A DNA stretch of 10,126 nucleotides from Paracoccaceae bacterium (lineage in GTDB: Bacteria; Pseudomonadota; Alphaproteobacteria; Rhodobacterales; Rhodobacteraceae). The stretch lies in assembly GCA_020441345.1 (NCBI GenBank), contig JAGRMK010000040.1, positions 1-10,126 on the forward strand. The letters are read 5' to 3'. The translations under genes and the position numbers were made by a program. The notes below the pieces were generated by a model that searched no databases, had not been told where the DNA came from, and was given only the letters and a program-made list of their open reading frames with translations. Position 1 is the stretch's first letter; the number at the start of each line of letters is the position of its first letter. Shown here one piece after another: positions 1-7,000 of this stretch.

Positions 1-1
1 G

Positions 2-346
2 TCGATCAAGGTCACCGCGACCTGCGTTCGCGTGCCGGTCTTCGTCGGCCATTCAGAGGCGATCAACATCGAGTTCGAGGATTTCCTGGCCGAGGACGAG
101 GCACGCGACATCCTGCGCGAGGCGCCCGGCGTCATGGTGATCGACAAGCGCGAGGCAGGTGGCTACATGACGCCGGTCGAATGCGTGGGCGATTACGCGA
201 CCTATGTCAGCCGGATTCGGCAGGATTCGACGATCGACAACGGTATCAACCTGTGGTGCGTGTCGGACAACCTGCGCAAGGGTGCGGCGCTGAATGCGGT
301 GCAGATCGCCGAGGTTCTGGGTCAGCGCTGCCTGAAAAAGGGCTGA
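2..346 (+). CDS. asd: Aspartate-semialdehyde dehydrogenase, C-terminal part (5' end outside window)
   Basis: Only the last 114 residues are in the window. Asd reduces aspartyl phosphate to aspartate semialdehyde with NADPH, the branch point to lysine/diaminopimelate, threonine and methionine, in the cytoplasm. The fragment opens with the family's active-site stretch TCVRVPVFVGHSEAINIEFE. Its Arg (fragment residue 10) and His (residue 17) are seven apart, as are the substrate-binding Arg and acid/base His of characterised Asd enzymes. The end, with NLWCVSDNLRKGAALNAVQI, is the usual C-terminal helix region, so the protein ends normally at TGA (344-346). It is the only clearly core-metabolic gene here. 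The next gene converges on it after 2 nt, so asd marks the left border of the accessory glycan genes. No terminator-like hairpin is evident after the stop. Confidence 0.96.
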   Translation, partial: SIKVTATCVRVPVFVGHSEAINIEFEDFLAEDEARDILREAPGVMVIDKREAGGYMTPVECVGDYATYVSRIRQDSTIDNGINLWCVSDNLRKGAALNAVQIAEVLGQRCLKKG

Positions 347-348
347 GT

Positions 349-1188
349 CTAGGGGGCGGGGCGCGGTTTGAGAACGGCGCCCCTCTGCTCAGGCGCGTCG
401 ATGCGCTTGAGGGCGACCTCCAGCGCGTCGGCATTGGGCACAAAGGGCAGGATTCGGGAAGCGGGGATGCCGGGCGGTTTCGTCAAGACCTCAAGGCGCG
501 GATCGTCCGGGGCGACGGTGACGCCCAGTTGCGCGGCCAGCGCGCAGGCCCGATTCGGCAGCAATCCGTCGCGCGCATAGATTTCTTCGAAAAACAGGGT
601 CTGATAGCTGCGGTTGGCGGTTTCGAGCATCGCGCGGACGGTGGCCAGCGCCTGCGCGTCGCGCCGGGCGTGGCGGTTCAGGGCCGCAATGTCGACCGGC
701 GAGAGCGGCATTGCCCCAGAGAGGATCTGCGGATAGATCCGCGCGACCTGTTGGCGGCCCCAGGCCCCGGTCAGTTGCGCAAGGCACAAGGACCGCAGGC
801 GCGCGGTTTCCTGGTGCCGCAGGAGCAGGAACAGCCGGTAGCCCCGCGCGGCGCAAGCGTCGATCAGGGCGGCGGTCAGATCGGGTGCGACCAGTTCGAT
901 GCAATGCTTGATATTGGGGTGCTCGGCCAGATGCCCGGCCAGTGCCGCCGCAAAGTCCGGGGTGTCGTAGCGGCCTTCGAAACCCACGCGCAGCCCGCCC
1001 CAGACGCGGTCCGGGTTGAAGGGTTCGTGCTGGATCGAGGGGAACGCCGACACGCGCGACAGGAACGCCATCAGCGATGTGCCCCCGGTCCGGCGCAACG
1101 TCAGGATCAGATAGGGGTGCTGATCGTCACGCGGGCCGGGTGTGTCCGGCGCCGGGAGCCTGGTGTCGGGGGGGGGTGTCATCGTCAT
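349..1188 (-). CDS. Sulfotransferase, Stf0-like (PAPS-dependent)
   Basis: This 279-residue protein probably transfers sulfate from PAPS to a carbohydrate. Residues 26-43 (YLILTLRRTGGTSLMAFL) have the strand plus 5'-phosphosulfate loop of sulfotransferases. Residues 119-143 (LFLLLRHQE..., with R124, R128 and S133, ending TGAWG) resemble the 3'-phosphate-binding segment of Stf0/NodH-type enzymes. There is no signal peptide or membrane helix, so it should be cytoplasmic. I chose the ATG at 1186-1188 because AGGGGG lies 5 nt before it. The frame stays open back to 1350, but that extension overlaps the upstream gene and has low-complexity Pro/Arg composition. An ATG two codons downstream is also possible. 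The gene follows the other sulfotransferase after 79 nt on the same strand, probably in one transcript, and runs tail to tail into asd. The acceptor cannot be read from sequence. Sulfotransferase family membership is fairly sure; the subfamily is less so. Confidence 0.8.
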   Translation of the reverse strand: MTMTPPPDTRLPAPDTPGPRDDQHPYLILTLRRTGGTSLMAFLSRVSAFPSIQHEPFNPDRVWGGLRVGFEGRYDTPDFAAALAGHLAEHPNIKHCIELVAPDLTAALIDACAARGYRLFLLLRHQETARLRSLCLAQLTGAWGRQQVARIYPQILSGAMPLSPVDIAALNRHARRDAQALATVRAMLETANRSYQTLFFEEIYARDGLLPNRACALAAQLGVTVAPDDPRLEVLTKPPGIPASRILPFVPNADALEVALKRIDAPEQRGAVLKPRPAP

Positions 1189-1193
1189 TCGGA

Positions 1194-1199
1194 CCCCCT
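1194..1199 (-). promoter_or_regulatory. Ribosome binding site of the downstream sulfotransferase gene
   Basis: On the minus strand AGGGGG is followed by five bases (TCCGA) and then the ATG at 1186-1188. It decides the start of the 279-residue sulfotransferase against the longer open frame that reaches 1350. Confidence 0.6.
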
Positions 1200-1267
1200 G
1201 TGGCGCGTGGCCCGGCGCACGCGGTCGATCCGGGGGCGGGACGGCTTGCCTGGCGGGATCGCCCAGA

Positions 1268-1933
1268 TCATGGGGCAACCCCGTGGTTGCCTGCACTTCG
1301 GGCGCGCAGTTTTTCCATGCCGACGGCGTTGATCTGGTCGAGCCGGTCATAGAGCGCGTAATCGGCGGCGTAGAACGCGCGCATCTCGGTCAGGAGCGCA
1401 TCGGGCACCGGGGCCGTGGTTTCTCGGACGGTGCTGATGTTCTTGTGCGGCAGCGCATCGGTGACGCCCAGGTGGTCGAGGATCTCGGGCAGGTAGTCGG
1501 CCATCCGTTCGTAAGGGACAATGACATCGGCCATCGGCGCGCCATTGGGCCGGGTGAACAAGCTGCTTTGCAAATATCGGGTGCCGTCGGCGCGCTGGAT
1601 GTTCCAGTCGCGCGCGCGCCAGAATTCCTCGAAGCTCATATCGGGTGGCAGCGGCGCCTCAACCGGGTTGCCGCGCCGATAGCGGAACCAGGAATCGATC
1701 CAGGACAGCGGCTCGCGCATCACGCCGAACCGGAAGAACGAGTCGATGGGAAATTCCGGACGACCGAACAGGAACCAGTATTCCGATCCGATCCGCGACA
1801 GGGGGATGTGCTTTCGTGCAGGATTGTCGCCGCGCATGATCTCGGCCTGTCCCGCCAGCGCATGCTCGATAGAGGTCGACGCGGCTTTGGTGTTGGCCAC
1901 GAAGACGAACCGCTTTCTTACGCCGATCAGCAT
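1268..1933 (-). CDS. Sulfotransferase, Sulfotransfer_2 / carbohydrate sulfotransferase-like
   Basis: This is a 221-residue protein of a different sulfotransferase branch from its neighbour. Residues 9-26 (FVFVANTKAASTSIEHAL) form the first strand and 5'-phosphosulfate-binding loop, with K16 and S19/T20 in the expected places. HIPL at 42-45 is the short conserved motif after the loop. Residues 68-82, with FGVMREPLSWIDSW, form the 3'-phosphate-binding element (R73, S77), matching the family pattern R-x-P-x-x-R/W-x-x-S. LPHKNIS (161-167) near the C-terminus is also typical of these short bacterial members. No signal peptide or transmembrane segment is seen. The ATG at 1931-1933 is taken as start; GGAG lies about 12 nt upstream, a loose match. 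It is the first gene of a two-gene minus-strand unit and is divergent from the GT2 gene across 180 bp. Likely role: O-sulfation of a sugar in the glycan made by this locus (inference). Confidence 0.82.
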   Translation of the reverse strand: MLIGVRKRFVFVANTKAASTSIEHALAGQAEIMRGDNPARKHIPLSRIGSEYWFLFGRPEFPIDSFFRFGVMREPLSWIDSWFRYRRGNPVEAPLPPDMSFEEFWRARDWNIQRADGTRYLQSSLFTRPNGAPMADVIVPYERMADYLPEILDHLGVTDALPHKNISTVRETTAPVPDALLTEMRAFYAADYALYDRLDQINAVGMEKLRARSAGNHGVAP

Positions 1934-2024
1934 GGGGCCGGGTCACTCCGTTGCAGGGGAAAGGGCATCCTGTCTGAGGTGCGGCGCGGCAGGTTTCGCA
2001 ATCCCGATGCCGCGCGGGGCAAGG

Positions 2025-2051
2025 GATATACCCATCGCCCGGACCTGCCAA
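2025..2051 (-). promoter_or_regulatory. Candidate sigma-70-type promoter for the sulfotransferase pair
   Basis: Read on the minus strand, TTGGCA (2051 to 2046, five of six to TTGACA) is followed after 15 nt by TATATC (2030 to 2025, four of six to TATAAT). It lies about 90 nt upstream of the ATG at 1933 in the divergent intergenic region. The spacer is short. A 17-nt spacer gives the poorer TATCCC. No convincing plus-strand promoter for the GT2 gene was found in the same 180 bp. Confidence 0.25.
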
Positions 2052-2113
2052 GCGCAAAGCCCGGGCGTGGGAAACGGCCTTTACCGCCCGCAGGGAGAGT
2101 GCCAGAAAGACTC

Positions 2114-3940
2114 ATGCCCGCGCCCGCATCTCCCCCGTCCGACAAGGCCCCGAGCGTTTCGGTGATCGTGGCGGTTTACAATGTCCGCGATCAGGTGGCC
2201 GAGGCCATCGCCAGCCTGCGCGCGCAGAGTCACACGGATTTCGAGGCACTGGTGGTCGATGATGGATCGACCGATGGATCGGGCGCGATCGCCATGGCAG
2301 CGGCATGTGGCGATCCGCGCTTTCGCTTGATCAGGCAGGACAACGCCGGCCTGTCGGCGGCGCGCAACGCGGGGCTGGAGGCGGCGCGCGGCACTTTCGT
2401 GGCGTTTCTGGACGGCGACGACGCCTTTGCGCCCGGCTTCCTGTCGGGCCTGTTGGCGGCGATTGCGCGCGATGGGACCGACTGGGCAGCCAGTGCGATC
2501 AGCCTTTGCTATCCCGATGGCCGCTCAGACCCGCATCCGGCGCTGCATGGTGAGGTCGGTGGCAGAGCGGCGCATACCCTCGACCTGGGCGATGCCCGGA
2601 CGGCGGCGCGGGTCTTTCCCTCGGCGTGGAACAAGCTTTTTCGGCGTTCGGTGTTCGGCGACCTGCGATTCCCTCCTGGCACCTGGTTCGAGGATCACGA
2701 GGTGTTCTGGGCCTGTGCCGCGCGGCGCCCGAAACTGGCCTATGTGCCGGAACCGTTGTATCGCCACCGTCGCGACCGGCCGGGGCAGATCACCGGCACC
2801 GACAGCGACCGGGTGTTCGAACAATTCACGGTGCTGGACCGGCTGCGGCCCCTGATCCTGGCGGGCGGGTTCCGGCACGCCGAAGACGGATTCGCGCGGT
2901 TGGCGACACGGTTGGTGCACGAACGCGCGATGGTGCTGCGGACGCGCGACCGCCGGGCGCGGTTTCTGGCCGAAGCTCAAGCCCGTTTCGACACCTGGGG
3001 CCTGCGGTATGCCCCCGATTGGGATCTGACGATCAGCCGGGGTCTGGGCATGGCGATGGAGGGCGTTCTGCCGCTCTCGGTGGTGGTCATCGCGGGCGAA
3101 GGCGGGTCGCTGGAGGCGACGTTGAAAGCGTTGGACCAGCAGAGCATGGCGGATTTCGACCTGCATGTGCTGGCGCCCGCCGACCTGCATGTGCCCGAGC
3201 GGCTGGTCTCTGGTCTGCGGGTAGGGCGGATGCCCGGCGATCTGCCGTTGCGCGAATTACCCGGCCGTTTGGCCGGGGCCTCGGTGGTGCTTTACGCGCC
3301 AGGTGAACGGCCCGCGCCCGACGGGCTCTTGTGGCTGGTCAACCTGATCGACCGGACCGGGGCCTCGCTGGCCTTTGGCAGGTTCAACCGGGCGCGGGCA
3401 GGATACCATGACGGCTGGACCGACAACACCGTGGTCAGCACCGATCTGAACGCGATGCCGACCTTGGGCGCGCTGCTTGACATCCCGCCCGAGGTTGCGC
3501 TGCGGATCTATCCGGCGCTGGGCAACCGCATCTTTGGCAAGGCGTTGCTGGCCCGTTTGCCGGGCACCGTTTCCGCGCTGGAGGACGCGGGGAGCGTGCA
3601 GGCGCTGGTGCTGGGCGCGGCGGTTCTGGCGGGGCGTGCGGGATTCACGCGGATGCTGGTGGCCGAAGGGCCTGACGCGCCCGCGGGCATCGCCGGGCTT
3701 GCCACCCTGGCGGATTGGGCACGGGATCTGCCCGACCCGGACGGCCCCCCCCTGCCGCGTGGCTGGCGGGGCGTGTTGTTTCTGCGACTGGCACGGTTGC
3801 GCGGCGCGGGGCTCTTGCGGATGGTTGCGCTGTCCTGGCGAGCGGGGTTTCTGCGCGGCGCGCCGGGCGCAGGGCCCGATCCCGAAAACGGGTGGGTGCT
3901 ACGCAAGATCTGGTTCCTTCTTCGTATCCGGCGAGGCTGA
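2114..3940 (+). CDS. Family 2 glycosyltransferase with a degenerate second GT-A domain
   Basis: This is a 608-residue protein. Residues 14-225 are a complete GT2 (GT-A fold) domain: VSVIVAVYN (15-23), VVDDGSTDGS (47-56) for nucleotide-sugar binding, the NAGLSAARNAGLEAARG segment (77-93), FLDGDD (98-103) as the metal-binding DxD equivalent, and WFEDHEVFW (191-199) with the likely catalytic base in E193/D194. The donor and acceptor cannot be told from sequence. Residues 318-520 repeat the fold (LSVVVIAGEGGSLEATLKAL, and YPALGNRIF matching FPSAWNKLF of domain one), but the DDGS and DGDD motifs are lost. No membrane segment is seen, so it is probably cytoplasmic or peripheral. Start choice is uncertain: the ATG at 2114 has GGGAG 16 nt upstream and AGAAAGA 3 nt upstream. 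An in-frame GTG at 2099 would add five residues. The frame is open much further upstream only because of high G+C. It is followed after 69 nt by the giant GT gene, probably co-transcribed. Confidence 0.88.
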   Translation: MPAPASPPSDKAPSVSVIVAVYNVRDQVAEAIASLRAQSHTDFEALVVDDGSTDGSGAIAMAAACGDPRFRLIRQDNAGLSAARNAGLEAARGTFVAFLDGDDAFAPGFLSGLLAAIARDGTDWAASAISLCYPDGRSDPHPALHGEVGGRAAHTLDLGDARTAARVFPSAWNKLFRRSVFGDLRFPPGTWFEDHEVFWACAARRPKLAYVPEPLYRHRRDRPGQITGTDSDRVFEQFTVLDRLRPLILAGGFRHAEDGFARLATRLVHERAMVLRTRDRRARFLAEAQARFDTWGLRYAPDWDLTISRGLGMAMEGVLPLSVVVIAGEGGSLEATLKALDQQSMADFDLHVLAPADLHVPERLVSGLRVGRMPGDLPLRELPGRLAGASVVLYAPGERPAPDGLLWLVNLIDRTGASLAFGRFNRARAGYHDGWTDNTVVSTDLNAMPTLGALLDIPPEVALRIYPALGNRIFGKALLARLPGTVSALEDAGSVQALVLGAAVLAGRAGFTRMLVAEGPDAPAGIAGLATLADWARDLPDPDGPPLPRGWRGVLFLRLARLRGAGLLRMVALSWRAGFLRGAPGAGPDPENGWVLRKIWFLLRIRRG

Positions 3941-3971
3941 GGCGCGGTTGCATCGCCGGACCTGACGGGGG

Positions 3972-3987
3972 ATAACACGCGTGGTAT
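3972..3987. repeat. 16-bp near-perfect palindrome between the GT2 and giant GT genes
   Basis: ATAACACG is followed directly by CGTGGTAT, its reverse complement with one mismatch. It lies in a 69-bp intergenic gap, 22 nt before the next start codon. It could be an operator half-site pair or chance. By rough estimate a few such palindromes are expected per 10 kb, so the position is the main argument. Confidence 0.3.
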
Positions 3988-3999
3988 TTCCCGGCTTGC

Positions 4000-4004
4000 A
4001 GGGG
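4000..4004 (+). promoter_or_regulatory. Ribosome binding site of the giant glycosyltransferase gene
   Basis: AGGGG is followed by TTTTC and then the ATG at 4010, a 5-nt spacing. It supports this start over the in-frame ATG at 4079. That later start would cut off the first strand of the galectin-like domain and has only a weak AGG 3 nt upstream. Confidence 0.6.
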
Positions 4005-4009
4005 TTTTC

Positions 4010-7000
4010 ATGCTTTTGTTCCGCGCAAGCCGGGGCGCCCGGTTCCGATGCGAGGCTGATTTCACCCGCGATCAGGCGATGAACCTGCATTTCCACGATG
4101 CTGCCCGCCGGGTGACGCCGTTTCACGTCTCGATACGGCGCGACGAGAAGGTGATCGTGGTCAATCGTCGATCTGTTGCAGGGTGGCATCGCGAAATCGT
4201 GTTTCCCGCCCTGTTTGCCCAAGAGCCGGTGCCGGTCGAGGTCGCGTTCGGGCCATGGGCCGTAACCCTGTCGGTCGCTGGCCAGCGGATCGGCCGTTTT
4301 GATCGTCTGCCACGCTGCGATGCGCGGGGACGGTACAAGCTGCGGCGCGGGTTCCCGCAACTGAGGTGGATCGCCTATGTCGATATCGAGGGTGCGACGG
4401 TGCCCGGCAGCGTCCTGATCGACGGCCCCACGCAGATCTCGCCGCGTTATGACGTTCCGCATGTCAACGACGCTTTCGAGGTGGTTCTGGACATCGCGCC
4501 CGACCAGATCGCCAGCCAGGACGGGACAGCGGTGCTGCGCATCGCTGGGTTTGACGAAACGATACCGACCGTGCTTTGCCGTCTGCCCTATGCCGCGGAG
4601 GCGGGGCAGGGCGGTGCGCGGGCACAGGCTCTGGTCGGGTTGGTGCCCGGTCGCGTCTGGGCTACGGGCGCGGATCGGCTGGAGATAGAGCTGATGGCGT
4701 CGGGCGGCAGGCGTCTGGGCGCCGTGACCCTGACGCGCGCGGAGGCGGCGCAGCGGATCGGTGCATTGGTGCAGACCGGCGCGCTGGTCAACGATGACCG
4801 CGCGGCGCTGCAAGCCATCGAACATGCGCGCCACGCCGGGATCCTTGCGCGGCTGACCCCGGAGCAGCGCGTCGGCCTGCTGCGGGTCGCGGGGCACTAT
4901 CGGCTGGACCGCTACCTTCTGGACGGGCAGCGGGTTCCGCCGCCGCCCGCAAGCGAACCTCGGGACAGGCAGGGGATCGATGCGCTGCGCGACCGCTTCA
5001 CCGCAACCCTGCGCCAGTCGCCACAAACCGATGCCATTGCACTATTGCAAGCGTTGATGGCCGAGACCGCGCTGCCCCGGCAGGCACGCAAGGCCCTGCT
5101 GATCGCGCTGACCGAGTGGTTTTGTCTGAATGGCGGAATGAGCGATCTGGCGCGTCTGTGGCGCGCGCAGGGGCTGAGGGCTGGTGCGACCCCGCCGGAT
5201 GCCGACGCGTGGGCGCTGTCGGCGTCGCTGCCGCTTCTGTATGCCGAGGAGCGATTCGCCGAGGTGGCAGAGGTGCTGCGCCGGCTTGCGCGCCCGGTTC
5301 CGGGCTGGGTGCTGAGCCCCTGTATCGGCTGGGTGGCGGGGGCGCTTGCGCGCGCAACCCCGGGTCTGGACGGTGTGCGGCCAGACGCGGACCAGCGCTG
5401 CGCGATCCTGCGGGGGGTGATGCGCTGGGTTTCGGTGCAGTCGAAAAGCTATTGGGGGCGCGCACCCTGCCTGGTGCTGATCGATGGCCTTGTCGCGCTG
5501 CTGGCGGCGGGGAACAGGGGGCCCGCCACGGAGTACACGGCGCTGGTTCGGCGGGTGCTGCGCGTCTACCCTCTTTCGCCCGCGTTCTGGGCGGCGGTCG
5601 AGGCCAGCAAAGCGGCAGACGACTGGTCGCTGCCCGCGCCGATGGCCGAAGCGCATCGGGCGTTCGCGGAACTCCGTGCATTGCTGGCGCAAGGTGCGGC
5701 GGAGACGCCCGAGGAGCGCGCGCGGCTGGATCGGGCGTTGCGCGTGTTCCAGACCCTTGGCTGTGCGGATCTGGCGCGGTTCCGGCGCGATCTTTTCGGC
5801 CCTGCCGGGGTGCCCTCGGTGGCCGGTGCCTTGCCTTGCCCCGACGACATCCGTGCCGCGGGGCTCAATCCGCAAGACGCCGCGCTACGCCTGATCGCGC
5901 ATCCGCTGGCGGTGGACCGCGCGGCGGACAGGCCAGAGGCGTTGGCAAAGGCCGCGCAGGATGGGATGAAAACCGCCTATGTCCATGCGCCCAAGGGGCC
6001 GTTCGGGGCGCTTCAGGCGCAGGTATTCCAGGATGCGACCCGTTTGCTGCACGCCCCTGACGCGGCGCTACTGGAGGGATTGCTCGATCGTCTGGCGCCG
6101 CTGGCCGATGCGCGCGGTCGGTTTCTGGGGCTGGGTGTTGCCCTGGGGCTGGTCAACGGACTGCTCAGCCAGGGGCGCAGCGTCGAGGCCGCGCAGGTGG
6201 CGCGGCGCATCGCAACACTGGCCGCGAAACCGGCCGATTCGCCCGCGCCGGCCCTGGCGTTTGCGGCGCTGATCCACACCCACCCCGACCACGCCGTTAC
6301 CCGGCAATTGCAAACGGCACTTGCGGGGCGGATGGGCGTGGCGCCCGCTTTGCCCGATGCACAGGACCTGCACCAGCCGGTCAATCCGCTGCTGGATACG
6401 GTCGTGTGCGTCTACACTTGCCGGGCCAATCTGGGCACGCGGGTGCGGGCGATCCGCGAAGGGTGGATGCGTCTGTTGCCGCCGATGGGCGTGCCCTGCC
6501 TTGTCTTCGTGGGCGATGGCGACGGGCGACGCGAGGGCGATGTCGTGCATCTGGCAGCGCCCGACGATTACGAAGGCCTGCCGGAAAAGACCCTCGCCAT
6601 GACCCGCTGGGTGCAGGACAACACGCGGTTTTCCTGGCTGGTGAAGGTGGACGACGACTGTTTTCTGGATCCGCAGGCCTTTTTCGCCGATCTGGCCTAT
6701 CGCAAGTTCGACTATTACGGTCGCCCCCTGGCCCGCGCGCGGGGCAGCATGGATCGCGCCTGGCACATGGCCAAATCGACCAGCGCGCGCGGGCGTCTGG
6801 AACTGGACAAATCGCCCGAACCCTCGATCTATGCCGATGGCGGCTCTGGTTATGCGCTGTCGCGGCGGGCGATGATGGCGCTGTGCGACGCCGCCGCCAG
6901 CCCCGAGGGGCAAACCCTGCGGCATCTGTCGTTCATGGAGGACAAGCTGGTCGGCGATCTGCTGGCCCTGCGGCGTATCCCCCTGTCGGGCGAGGATTAC

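Noticed and set aside
181..1332. Long plus-strand open frame opposite the Stf0-like sulfotransferase
   Set aside because: It overlaps asd out of frame and then runs antisense to a recognisable sulfotransferase. The translation is Arg/Gly/Gln-rich with no motif.
1189..1350. N-terminal extension of the Stf0-like sulfotransferase to the ATG at 1350
   Set aside because: It overlaps the upstream sulfotransferase by 83 nt and is low-complexity. A good ribosome binding site precedes the ATG at 1188.
2025..2030. GATATA as a plus-strand -10 element for the GT2 gene
   Set aside because: No acceptable -35 lies 16-18 nt upstream; the nearest, TTCGCA at 1995-2000, is 24 nt away.
1142..2113. In-frame open extension upstream of the GT2 gene (would give a 932-residue protein)
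   Set aside because: It runs antisense through both sulfotransferase genes, has no family-like sequence, and the GT2 fold begins only after 2114. It is open because stops are rare in high-G+C sequence.
3899..5026. Minus-strand open frame opposite the start of the giant gene
   Set aside because: It is antisense to the galectin-like region and has shadow-like composition (Arg, Gln, His, Pro). No family pattern is seen.
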